Source of the DNA: JAJECS01 sp965198185
GTDB taxonomy: Bacteria; Chloroflexota; UBA11872
Direction: 5' to 3'
Length of the DNA: 64,000 bases
Assembly: GCA_965198185.1 (NCBI GenBank)
Contig: CBDAOU010000002.1
Span: forward strand, 124,001 to 188,000
This document shows, one piece after another, positions 25,738-35,006 of the stretch (its first letter is position 1; each line of letters starts with the position of its first letter). The notes beneath the pieces are model-generated. The model had not been told where the DNA came from and ran no database searches. It saw nothing but the letters and a program-made list of their open reading frames with translations. The translations under genes and the position numbers were made by a program.

Positions 25738-25808
25738 GAATCTGTGCATGTGGGGCGCCTTGGCCCGGTTCCCGGTAGCCCTGGCTGGGAGTCCCGCACC
25801 GGCTCGAC

Positions 25809-27479
25809 CTATTTTTCCGACCGTGGCGCCCCGGGCCTCCGCGTGCGCAACGGGACTTCTTTCAGGAAGATCGTCACCACGAACGCGATCGCAAGCGCTC
25901 CCGTCACCAGCAAGAACACGTCACCGATGGCCGACGCCAGCGCCTCGCGCAGCGCTGTGAGGAGTTGCGCCACCATTTCGGCGCCTTGCGGTCCGCGGCT
26001 GGCGAAGCCGGCTTGAAGCTGTTCCAGCGCTTCCGGGTTCACCAGCGCCTGCGGATTGTTGGACATCTGAGCAAGTTGGCCCTCGGGCAGTGTTTCTCGG
26101 ACTGCCGGCGGCAGCGCATCGTCGAGGCCCGCTGCAAACCGGTTGGCCATGTATGAGCCGAGCACCGCCAGGCCCAGCGCGCCGCCCACGGAGCGATAGA
26201 ACTGGGTCGCCGAGGTTGCGGCGCCGAGCAGATTCGGGGGAACCGCGTTTTGCACCGCGATGGTGAAGCTTGGGAACGTGATTCCGAGGCCAAGGCCCGT
26301 GACCACGATGCTGGCAACGGCCTGCCCGAACGACGTGTCGGCGGTCATCCGCGAGATCAGCACCATGCCGATCCCCATGATCGCGATGCCGACGAGTCCT
26401 TGGATTCGGTAGTGCCCTCCAAGACGTGACAAGGCTTGTCCCGACAGCCCGGCAGCCACCACCATGCCCAGCATCATCGGCGTCAGAAACGAGCCGCTGC
26501 TCGTCGCCGATGCCCCGAGCACGCCCTGGAAGAACAGCGGAATGAAGATGATGGACCCGAACATGCCGAATCCGGTGAGGAACACGGCGACGAGCGAGAC
26601 GCTGACCGTGCGGTTCGAGTAGATGCTCAGCGGCATGATCGGGTCGCTTGCGCGGCGCTCAACCAACACCAGGGTCAAGGTCATCACGGCGGCGAACGCG
26701 AGGATGCCGACGATCTGCGGCGAGAGCCACTCGTATTGAATACCGCCCAGCGACAAGCCGATCAGCAGCGGCACCACGATCAGCGCCAGCAGCGCCATGC
26801 CCGCAAAATCCAGGCGGTGGATCCGTTGCATGGGCCTGACGTTGGGGAAGAATCGAATGAACAGGGCGATCACGGGCAGGCCTACGGGCAGGTTGACGTA
26901 GAAGACCCAGTTCCACGACAGGCTGTCGGTGATGAAGCCGCCCAAGGTTGGGCCGATTACCGACGAGAGGCCGAACACGCCGGCCACGATCCCCTGGTAC
27001 TTGCCGCGCTCCGCGGGCGAGAACAGATCGCCGACGGTGGTCAAGGACATGGCCATGATGCTGCCGCCGCCGATGCCCTGGATGGCGCGGAAGGCGATCA
27101 GCTGATTCATGGACTGGCTCAGGCCGGCCAGCACCGATCCGATGAGGAAGACGCAGATGCCGCCGAGGAAGAACGCCTTGCGTCCATAGAGGTCCGACAG
27201 CCGCCCCGCGATCGGAACCACGGTGGTGGACGCGACGAGATAGGCGGTGGTGACCCAGGTAAACCGGTCGAAGCCACCCAGGTCGGCGATGATCCGCGGC
27301 ATGGCCGTGCTGACGATCGTTTGGTCAAGCGACGCCAGAAACAGGGCGAGCATGAGCCCGCCCATGGTCAACACGATGTGGCGTCGCGGCAGCGGCTCGG
27401 AGTCCGCCTGGTGGGTGGAGTCCGCACCGGCGTTCCGTGGCTGCGGGTTGGCGGGCTGCGCCTCGGCTTCTTTCGTCAC
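25809..27479 (-). CDS. MFS drug exporter, DHA2 (EmrB/QacA) family
   Basis: A 556-residue protein with about 14 membrane segments, the DHA2 topology. Characteristic motifs: LDQTIVSTAMPRI in segment 1, GRLSDLYGRK (motif A), RAIQGIGGGSIMA, and GLSSVIGPTLGGFITD (motif C of antiporters). Known: these pumps exchange protons for hydrophobic drugs. A soluble loop near residues 430-500 precedes the last segment. Its start overlaps the stop of the PIN toxin gene by four bases, an unusual coupling of pump and toxin-antitoxin genes. Confidence 0.92.
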   Translation of the reverse strand: MTKEAEAQPANPQPRNAGADSTHQADSEPLPRRHIVLTMGGLMLALFLASLDQTIVSTAMPRIIADLGGFDRFTWVTTAYLVASTTVVPIAGRLSDLYGRKAFFLGGICVFLIGSVLAGLSQSMNQLIAFRAIQGIGGGSIMAMSLTTVGDLFSPAERGKYQGIVAGVFGLSSVIGPTLGGFITDSLSWNWVFYVNLPVGLPVIALFIRFFPNVRPMQRIHRLDFAGMALLALIVVPLLIGLSLGGIQYEWLSPQIVGILAFAAVMTLTLVLVERRASDPIMPLSIYSNRTVSVSLVAVFLTGFGMFGSIIFIPLFFQGVLGASATSSGSFLTPMMLGMVVAAGLSGQALSRLGGHYRIQGLVGIAIMGIGMVLISRMTADTSFGQAVASIVVTGLGLGITFPSFTIAVQNAVPPNLLGAATSATQFYRSVGGALGLAVLGSYMANRFAAGLDDALPPAVRETLPEGQLAQMSNNPQALVNPEALEQLQAGFASRGPQGAEMVAQLLTALREALASAIGDVFLLVTGALAIAFVVTIFLKEVPLRTRRPGAPRSEK

Positions 27480-27871
27480 GCCACGCGGTCGATTCCGGGA
27501 CAGGCGTCAAATCCTCGATCAAAGCTGAGGATGCGATTGATCCCGGCCGTGCGCATGGTGGCCACGTGCAGGGCGTCCCGTGCCGAAAGGCCGCCAACGG
27601 AGTTGATGAGCGCTCTCGCTGCGCGGATTTCCGACATGCCAAAGGTCAAGATGTCGTCGGCAATGGCATCCAGGGTCTCAAAGGCCGCGTCGATGGCGTC
27701 CAGGCGCTGCGTCGCCGTGTAGCGATGCAGGATCTCTTGGTAGACCTCGACGTCGGTGACGAATCGCTCCCCGTTTCCGACGAGCCGTGTGAGGACCGCC
27801 ACCGCCCGATCCTTGTTCGGATGCGACGCTCCCACCAAGTACATCGGCACATTGGAATCAACGAAGATCAC
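27476..27871 (-). CDS. PIN-domain toxin (VapC-like)
   Basis: A 131-residue PIN protein: IFVDSNVPMYLVG (Asp), VEVYQEILHRY (Glu), LSARDALHVATM (Asp), ILSFDRGFDA (Asp). It overlaps the antitoxin gene by four bases upstream and the MFS gene by four bases downstream. All acidic catalytic sites are present. Confidence 0.87.
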   Translation of the reverse strand: MIFVDSNVPMYLVGASHPNKDRAVAVLTRLVGNGERFVTDVEVYQEILHRYTATQRLDAIDAAFETLDAIADDILTFGMSEIRAARALINSVGGLSARDALHVATMRTAGINRILSFDRGFDACPGIDRVA

Positions 27872-28113
27872 GGCTGCCGGTATCCGGCCTCGATCTCTTG
27901 GAGCATGTCCTCAATATCGGCCGTTGGGAAGCTGTGCCGTGACGCTTCGGCAATAGCCCGCAGCTTGGCGTCAATCGTTCCGGCATCATCGCTGCGGGCT
28001 TGGCGCAGCGCCTGGCGGACCCATTCCGCAACGGTCACGCGCTGCCGTCGGGCAACGCCTTGAATCTCTCGGTACTCTTCCTCGTCCAAGAGAACCTGTA
28101 GTCGTTTGGACAT
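27868..28113 (-). CDS. ribbon-helix-helix antitoxin
   Basis: An 81-residue protein, MSKRLQVLLDEEEYREIQGV followed by RRQRVTVAEWVRQALRQAR, a CopG-like RHH fold with the N-terminal beta strand KRLQVLLD. The C-terminal tail would bind the PIN toxin. Known: such antitoxins repress their own operon at palindromes; a perfect 15-bp inverted repeat begins eight bases upstream of its start. Confidence 0.87.
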   Translation of the reverse strand: MSKRLQVLLDEEEYREIQGVARRQRVTVAEWVRQALRQARSDDAGTIDAKLRAIAEASRHSFPTADIEDMLQEIEAGYRQP

Positions 28114-28120
28114 AGTGACA

Positions 28121-28155
28121 GTCTAATTGACTCATATAGCATGAGTCAATTAGAC
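28121..28155. promoter_or_regulatory. perfect 15-bp inverted repeat, probable toxin-antitoxin operator
   Basis: GTCTAATTGACTCAT (28121-28135) and ATGAGTCAATTAGAC (28141-28155) are exact inverse complements across ATAGC. The site is AT-rich against a GC-rich background and sits immediately before the RHH antitoxin start. RHH dimers typically bind such sites. The left arm includes TTGACT, so it may overlap a promoter. Confidence 0.7.
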
Positions 28156-28312
28156 GGCATCAGCGGTCGGGGTCGATCGAGGCTCGGATATGGCGGTTGT
28201 TGACCCTCACCGCGTCGCACAGGGCCTCTGCGCCGCGAGCTTGGCCAGTCGCCTGCGCACCCGGCCTTAGAATGCGCTTCCTGCTTAGCGCGGGTTCCGG
28301 TGGGTGCGAGCA

Positions 28313-30908
28313 ATGCAAGCATGGTGGCGGCGGATGGCTCTGGCCTGCCTCATGCTCCTTGCCGTGGGCGCCACGTGCGGTCCCATCGAGTCCGAGCCTG
28401 CCGTCGAGACGCCGCCACCTACGACGCGGGCCGTAGCCGAGCCGGAGCCGTCGCCGGTTCCAATTCCTGAGCCGACCGCGTCCCCGGCCCTACCCACCAG
28501 CTCGCCCACGCCGTCGCCCGATCCTACGCCGCCGGCGCCGACTGAAACGCCGACACGCAGTCCGGCTCCGGAGCCGACGACCGCCGTGCACCTGTACATT
28601 CCGACGGCTGGCGTCGATGACGCCACGCCCGTGGTCGAGGCGCCGGCCGAGCCGACGCCCCAGGACCTGCTGGCCGAGCGGCTGCGCCAAATCGTCCAGG
28701 AAGGCATCCGCGACGAGTTTCCGGATGCCGAGGCCCAGCCTGTCCACGTGTTCCCGCTGGGTCTGTCCGACGCGGCGGGCGGGTTTTGGGGGGCGGTCAC
28801 GGATGGCCCGCAGCCCGCCAAGATCACGGCCGATGACGAGGTGGTGAATTTCTGGCACTTCGCCGCCGTGTATCGCCTGGATGAGGGGAACGAGTGGACC
28901 GAGATCGACCGCCTGGAGATCGAACTGGCGCCGCAGCGAACGCAGGTTGACCTGAAACCGACGGGGTGGACGCTGTCCGACGGCGCACCGGTTGCGTGGA
29001 TCACGGTCCGCGGCGGCACCGGCGCGCACGCCGGAACCCTCAACATCATCAGGTTCGATGGACAAACGCTCAGCACGGAACTCTCCTGGTTGAGCGCGCG
29101 CGCCAACGCCGGCGAGGTCGTGGACCTGGACGGCGACGGGCTGGCGGAGGTCGTGGTTGACGACTCCGACCCCTACGTCTTCTGCTACGTCTGCGCGGTT
29201 GAGCTCAAGCGTGAAATCCTCTACTGGTGGGATGGATCGCGGCTGGTTCCCGTGGACTTGCGCGCCCCGATCACGAACGTGCCCGCTGGCGTCGCCGACC
29301 AGGTCGATGAAGTTGTGGCGCTGGCCCGGGCCGGTCTGTGGCGGGAAGCGGGGCTGGCGGCAATCGCCGCGGCCCGGCAGGCCCCCGAGAGCCCGGACGT
29401 CCGGTGGCTCTCGACGCTGATCAACCGGACCGCCGCGGCGCGGCTGATCCATGCCGGCTCGGTGGCTCAGCCGTTGCTGACCACGGTGTTCGCCGGGGAA
29501 TACGGCACGGCCGTCGAGCTCATGCGCGCGCTCGACCCGGCACAGGCGTTTGCGCTCGACGGGCCGCTGATCGTCGGCACCGAGGCGGAACGCGATCCGG
29601 CCACCATGGCCACCCAGTTGCTCGACCACACCACGCGGGCGCTGGATGCCGCCCCGGACCGAGCCGAGATCCACGCCGTGCACGCGCTGGGGCTGACGCT
29701 AGCTTCTCCCGATGATCTTGCCGAGGCGCGGTCCGCCATGCAGCGAGCCGCCGAGCTCGCGCCCGATGACGCGTTCTATCAGGCCAGCCACGCCTTCCTC
29801 GCGGGCGCGCAGCAGGCCCCCGGCACACCCCCGAGCCCGCCTACCGGGCCGGAACCCATGCTGTCCGGCCCGTCGCCCGAGTTCTTTGCCGAGGGCAACC
29901 TGCTCGGGAGCGGTGATCGCGGGAGGCGCGTCAAGGCCCTGCATCAGCGGCTGGCGTGCCTCCGGGTGCCGGGATTCAATGACCCGGGTCGATATTTTGA
30001 CGAATATCACGAGGCCAACGCGGCAAGCCGTGGTGCAGTTCCAGGCCGACAACGGACTCACCCCCACGGGCGTTGTCGGCGCGGTCACCTGGAACGCGAT
30101 CGAGGAGGCCAGCGTTGCGTCGCCTGATTGCAACGTGCAAGCGCTGGCTCTACCTCCCAACGCCTATTACGTGCTCGCCCGCGACGCACCGGTCGACGAT
30201 GCACCGGCCGACAACCAACCGGCCGACGAGGAAGCGGCCGACGAGCAGCCCGCCGACGTCGCCAGCCGCCCTGCATATGGGGCAGCCGGGCAGCCGGTGG
30301 TCTATCTGACCTTCGATGACGGCCCGCACCGGGACTACACCCTGCCCATGCTGGAGATCCTGTCGCGCTACGACGCCGTCGCCACGTTCTTCGTGCTGGG
30401 CGTGCAGGTTCAACGCTTCCCGAAGGTGTTCGAGGAGGTGGTTGCGGGTGGCCATCAGATCGCGAGCCACACCGTCAACCATCCCTCGCTCGCGGATCTC
30501 ACGCGGGAGGAGTTCATAAGCGAAGTTGTCGGTGGGGACGAGGTGATTCGGGCGGTCGTCGGCGACCGGGCCGATCCGCTTGGCTGCTTGCGTCCACCCT
30601 ACGGCGCCGTCGATGCGCGCACGGCCCCGCTCGCCGCCGAGCTTGGGAAAGCGCTCGTGCTGTGGGATGTCGACCCGCAGGACTGGCGGCAGCCGGGCGC
30701 GGGGCAAATCGCCTCCTATGTCCTCTCCCACGCCAATCCCGGAGCGATCGTCCTCATGCACGATGGTGGCGGGGGCCGCAGCCAGACCGTCGCGGCGCTC
30801 GAAACGGTCCTTGCCGAGCTTGCGTCGCGTGGGTACGAGTTTCGCGGCATCCCGGGGTGCGGCGCTGAACCTGGCAGCGCCGACGCCACGCCCGCGCCCA
30901 GCGGCTGA
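28313..30908 (+). pseudogene. lipoprotein with peptidoglycan-binding and polysaccharide deacetylase domains, frameshifted
   Basis: Two frames make one protein of about 865 residues. Frame 1 starts MQAWWRRMALACLML with lipobox VGATC, then a Pro/Thr/Glu-rich spacer, a beta-rich region with DLDGDGLAEVVVDDSD, and a helical TPR-like part. It then enters a peptidoglycan-binding domain (GNLLGSGDRGRRVKALHQRL). At about 30017 (GAGGCCAACGCGG) one extra base shifts the frame. The other frame continues RQAVVQFQADNGLTPTGVVG, then the NodB deacetylase: VVYLTFDDGPH, IASHTVNHPSLADL, CLRPPYGAVD, VLWDVDPQDW, VLMHDGGG. Known: NodB enzymes remove acetyl groups from peptidoglycan or other glycans with a DHH metal site, seen here. 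Could be a sequencing error. Confidence 0.82.
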
Positions 30909-31157
30909 CGCAAACGCCGATGGATTCCTGAGACCCTGCCCGGAAGTGGGTCCGGGTCAGAGCCCGCGCCCGCCACCGTGGCGCCGGAGAACTTGACCAC
31001 CGGCACCGGCGAGAGCGGTCAAGCGCGACCAACTGAGGTCTCGGGATTCACCCGATGGGTGCGATCGTCTCCGGTACTCTGGTATCCAATGACCGCTCCT
31101 GGACAGGGTCTTCGTCTGCTGACTAGGGGCCTTGTGCCCAAGCGGTTCATCATCACG

Positions 31158-33401
31158 ATGCGACGCTGGCGTTGGCTCCTGCTTCGGTCCGGCTCAATGG
31201 CTGGGGTAGCGTTCCTGCTTCTTGGCAGCTGCGGCGATACCACGCGGCCGGCTCCCGATCCGCGGCAGGATGCGGCGGTTCAGCAACGGGCGTTCACGCC
31301 CCGTCGAGCGCCCACCGTGGCATCGCCGGACCCAACACCGACCTCCCCCACGACGTCAACTCCACAGGCTTCGCCGGCCGCAACCGCCGAGCCTGAGGAC
31401 ACCGGGCCCAATCAGGCCGCGTTTGTGCAGGTGGGGACCGGCGAGAACCACGCCTGCGCCGTGCGCAGCGACGGGAGTACGCGGTGCTGGGGCGGCAACG
31501 ACGACGGGCAGTTGGATGTCCCGAGCGGAGTCACGTTCCGGCAGATTGCATCGGGCGGTCGCTTCTCCTGCGGCATCACGACGGAAGGAACGCTCGCGTG
31601 CTGGGGCCGGAATAACCACCAGCAGGCCAATCCCCCCGGCGGCCAGTTCACCGAGGTGTCGGCCGGCCGGGACCATGCCTGTGCCATTGGCCCGGGCGGC
31701 GCCACCTGTTGGGGATGGCGGGCAAACGATCGCACGGCCGTCCCACCGGGAGTAGCGTTATCCGCCATCGGCGCCGGCGCCGAGCACACGTGTGGCCTGG
31801 CGGCCGCCGGCGACTTGATCTGCTGGGGCGGAAACGACGACGGACGCGCCGATTCACGCCCGGGACCGTTCCGGGCCCTGGCCGTCGGCGTCGCCCATAC
31901 GTGCGTCCTGGGCACCGACGGCAGGGCCCTCTGCCAGGGTCAGAGCGACAACGGGAGAGGGCTCCCGCCCGCGACCGTCTTTGACTACATCAGCGCCGGT
32001 TCCGACCGCACGTGCGGCGCACAAGCGACCGGCCAGGTGGAGTGCTGGGACGCCCGGCCAACCGGAGCACCATTGGAAACGTTCGGTCCCCCCGGCGCCT
32101 ACACGTCCCTGAGCGTCGGGTGGCGCGACGCCTGCGCCATCAATGAAGTCGGCCAAGTCGCGTGCTGGTCGTCCGTTCCGGATCCCCTCCCTGAACCCTA
32201 TAACCGGCTGCTCGTCGCGAACGCGTTTCCCGACATCGAACTCGTCCAGCCCACCGAAATGTTTCCCTGGCCATTTGGCGGCCTGGCGGTCGTTGAAAAG
32301 ACCGGCTCCATCGCCGTGCTGTCGTCGGAATTTGGCTCGCGTCCTCTATTGGATCTCACCGACGTTGTCTACTCGGAAGAGGACGAGATGGGAATGCTGA
32401 GCGCGGCCGTCGACCCGGATTTTGAGACGTCGCCGTTCCTCTACGTGTACTACACGATGCTGGACAAGGACGACGACGATCGATGGTTCGCCCGACTCTC
32501 ACGCTTTCCCGTTGAGGATGGCATCGCCGTGCGCGAGCAGGAGTTGGTCATCCTCGACATTCACAGACACACGCAGTCGGAATTTCATTGGGGCGGCGCC
32601 ATCCGGTTCGGACCCGACGGGATGATGTATTTGGGGACTGGCGACAGCAATTGCCGGTGTTCGCAGGCCCTGGAATCATGGCACGGGAAGATCATTCGCA
32701 TCGATGTGCGCGGAGCGTCGGCCGATCAGCGCTATCGGATTCCCGACGACAACCCGCTGCGAGACACACCGGGCGCACGACCGGAGATCTGGGCCTATGG
32801 CGTACGGAATCCATGGCGCATGGCATTCGATCCGCAGGATGGAAAGCTGTGGGTTGGGGACGCGGGGCACGCTCTTGAAGAAGAGGTGTCAATTGTCACC
32901 CCGGGCGCAAATCTCGGTTGGCCGGACTTCGAAGGCTTTGGGTGCTCAAAGTCCGGCCGCACTACCCACATTGATCCGAGGTTGGAATCTGCATACATGT
33001 GCCAATATCCCTCAAATCTCACGATGCCGGTTGTCTCCTACGATCACCGACAGGGGTGCGCGATTGTCGGTGGCGCGGTGTATCGGGGAACGTCGATTCC
33101 GAGTCTCAACGGCGTCTACCTATTTGGCGACTACTGTGAAGGACAAGTCTGGGCTCTTGACAGCAACGTGGAACCTGGCTGGGGCCTCGTCGAAATCGCG
33201 GAGCTGGACCGACCGCTGAGTTCGTTTGGCATCGACGCCGATGGTGAAGTGTTCATGGTGACGTTCGGCGGACCTCTTGTACGCCTGGTACAGACCCAAT
33301 TGGGGTACGCGGTTACGGTGACGCACAGGGCACGCGTCACGACCCTTGGAGCACCGCTCGACCCCGATAGTTCGCCGAGCCTCGGAGACCGCGGGACCTA
33401 A
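31158..33401 (+). CDS. exported RCC1-repeat and PQQ-type sugar dehydrogenase hybrid lipoprotein
   Basis: A 747-residue product from ATG 31158, chosen because it gives a lipoprotein signal (MRRWRWLLLRSGSMAG, lipobox LLGSC). After a Pro/Thr linker, residues of about 90-345 hold six or so RCC1-like repeats of the form HACAVRSDGSTRCWGGND, each with paired Cys. From about 350 onward the second domain matches glucose/sorbosone dehydrogenases (YliI-like six-blade propeller): GGLAVVEKTGSIAVL, FHWGGAIRFGPDGMMYLGTG, AYGVRNPWRMAFDPQDGKLW, and GANLGWPDFEG. Known: these domains oxidise sugars with PQQ in characterised members, though many homologues have no proven activity. The join of two propeller types is uncommon. 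Confidence 0.85.
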   Translation: MRRWRWLLLRSGSMAGVAFLLLGSCGDTTRPAPDPRQDAAVQQRAFTPRRAPTVASPDPTPTSPTTSTPQASPAATAEPEDTGPNQAAFVQVGTGENHACAVRSDGSTRCWGGNDDGQLDVPSGVTFRQIASGGRFSCGITTEGTLACWGRNNHQQANPPGGQFTEVSAGRDHACAIGPGGATCWGWRANDRTAVPPGVALSAIGAGAEHTCGLAAAGDLICWGGNDDGRADSRPGPFRALAVGVAHTCVLGTDGRALCQGQSDNGRGLPPATVFDYISAGSDRTCGAQATGQVECWDARPTGAPLETFGPPGAYTSLSVGWRDACAINEVGQVACWSSVPDPLPEPYNRLLVANAFPDIELVQPTEMFPWPFGGLAVVEKTGSIAVLSSEFGSRPLLDLTDVVYSEEDEMGMLSAAVDPDFETSPFLYVYYTMLDKDDDDRWFARLSRFPVEDGIAVREQELVILDIHRHTQSEFHWGGAIRFGPDGMMYLGTGDSNCRCSQALESWHGKIIRIDVRGASADQRYRIPDDNPLRDTPGARPEIWAYGVRNPWRMAFDPQDGKLWVGDAGHALEEEVSIVTPGANLGWPDFEGFGCSKSGRTTHIDPRLESAYMCQYPSNLTMPVVSYDHRQGCAIVGGAVYRGTSIPSLNGVYLFGDYCEGQVWALDSNVEPGWGLVEIAELDRPLSSFGIDADGEVFMVTFGGPLVRLVQTQLGYAVTVTHRARVTTLGAPLDPDSSPSLGDRGT

Positions 33402-35002
33402 GCGGGCGTCGGTCGCTCGCGGTGCCGGATCGCGCAGACCTCGGCACTCGCCTGAGCCGACGCACGCGACAAGACGATGTCGCCCAGTACCTTCACCCGC
33501 ACCCGACGCGAATTCCCCGGCAGATAGGCCAGCGGCAGGTCCTCGACCTCCACGATCTCCAATGTGTCGGGATCGGCGCCCGCCGTAATGGCGTCCGCCC
33601 GGGCGCCAGCCGTCGCGGCCGCAATGGCCTCGTCGCGCGGCACGTTGCGATACACCCGGTCGGACTCGCCGCTGACCTGGGCCATCGCGGCGCCGACGGC
33701 GTTGGCAACGGTCGCATGCGGCACCCGCACGGTTTCGCCCGCGCCGGCCAGGCCGTCCGGCACAAGGAACGAGCCGCCGCCCACGGCGACCACCGGCCTG
33801 GACTCCGCGTCGGGCCTCATGCGATCGATGGCGTCGTCGAGCCTGGCGCGAATCGCGTCCATCGCGTCGCCAACCAAGCCGGCCGGCAGGTTGGCCACGC
33901 GACGTGGATCGCCCAGGGACGCTGCACCGGCGGCAACGACGACATCGGTGCAGGTGGTGACATGCCCACCGAAGACGCGGCCAAGCTCCGTCAGCCGGAA
34001 GCCGACGCTTTCCGGACCGATCGCCAGCGGCGACGCCGTCACCCTTGACCCGCCGCCGAGGGGCAGCGACAGCAGGTCCGGCATTTGGAAGAGCGTGCGC
34101 ACGCCGCCGATCTCGACCACGCGGTTCGCTTGGCGCGGGAGGCCATGACGCAGATAGCCGATGTCGGTCGTCGTCCCGCCCACGTCGATGACGAGCGCGT
34201 CGGGCATGCCCGATAGAAACGCCGCGCCCCGCATGCTGTTGGTGGGTCCGCACGCCACGCTCAGGATTGGCAGCTCCGCCGCCTGCGCCATCCGCGCGAT
34301 GGTGCCGTCGTTCTGGGTCAGATAGACCGGCGCGTCGATCCCGACCCTCCGCAGACCTTCGGCAAACGCAGCCGTCGTCGTGCGGGCCAGGCCGACCAGG
34401 CTGGCGTTGAGAATGGTGACGTTCTCGCGCGGCAACAGGCCGATGCGCCCCAGGCGATGCGACAGCGTCACGCTGACCTCGGGGCACACGCTGCGCACGA
34501 TCTGGCCCGCCCGTTCTTCCAGCGTTGCGTCGAGCGGCGAGAAAACGGACGCAATCGCCACGGCTCGGATTCCGGCCTCCCGGATCTCGCCGGCCGCCGC
34601 CGCCACGGCCGAGGCGTCGAACGGCACGATTGGCCGTCCGTCGTATTCGTGCCCGCCGCGCACCATGAAGTGGCGCGCTTGGATCGCCGCCGCGAGGTCG
34701 GACGGCCAATCGGTGAGGGGCTCCAGGAAGGCCGTCGCCGGCAGGCCGATGCGGATGGCGGCCGTTCGCGTCAACCCTCGCCGCTCGACGATGGCGTTGG
34801 TGAAGTGCGTCGTCCCCAGCATGACGGCGTCCACGCGTAGCGAGTCCGACCCCGCCGTTTCAACCAAGGCGCCGAGCGCTGCCGAGATGCCCGAGCTCAC
34901 ATCGGCCGTGGTTGCGGTCTTGACATAATGACAAACCTCGCGGTCATCCAGCAGCACGGCGTCAGTGCTGGTCCCGCCCACGTCGATCCCGATGACGTTC
35001 AA
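33398..35002 (-). CDS. hydantoinase/oxoprolinase family protein (HyuA-like)
   Basis: A 534-residue protein. MNVIGIDVGGTSTDAVLLDD is the ATPase-fold phosphate-1 motif of the hydantoinase/oxoprolinase N-domain; AIRIGLPATAFLEPLTDWP and LVIDVGGTTTDIGYLRHGLP (second phosphate motif) follow, then VVAVGGGSFLVPDGL. Known: HyuA-type proteins hydrolyse cyclic amides such as 5-oxoproline or hydantoins with ATP. It is shorter than bacterial oxoprolinase and no HyuB partner is present. It lies four bases from the DUF917 gene, a pairing often seen for this subgroup. The substrate is unknown. Confidence 0.88.
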   Translation of the reverse strand: MNVIGIDVGGTSTDAVLLDDREVCHYVKTATTADVSSGISAALGALVETAGSDSLRVDAVMLGTTHFTNAIVERRGLTRTAAIRIGLPATAFLEPLTDWPSDLAAAIQARHFMVRGGHEYDGRPIVPFDASAVAAAAGEIREAGIRAVAIASVFSPLDATLEERAGQIVRSVCPEVSVTLSHRLGRIGLLPRENVTILNASLVGLARTTTAAFAEGLRRVGIDAPVYLTQNDGTIARMAQAAELPILSVACGPTNSMRGAAFLSGMPDALVIDVGGTTTDIGYLRHGLPRQANRVVEIGGVRTLFQMPDLLSLPLGGGSRVTASPLAIGPESVGFRLTELGRVFGGHVTTCTDVVVAAGAASLGDPRRVANLPAGLVGDAMDAIRARLDDAIDRMRPDAESRPVVAVGGGSFLVPDGLAGAGETVRVPHATVANAVGAAMAQVSGESDRVYRNVPRDEAIAAATAGARADAITAGADPDTLEIVEVEDLPLAYLPGNSRRVRVKVLGDIVLSRASAQASAEVCAIRHRERPTPA

Positions 35003-35006
35003 CGGG

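Noticed and set aside
26436..27722. A 428-codon open frame on the plus strand
   Set aside because: Antisense to the MFS exporter and PIN toxin; composition is that of a shadow frame.
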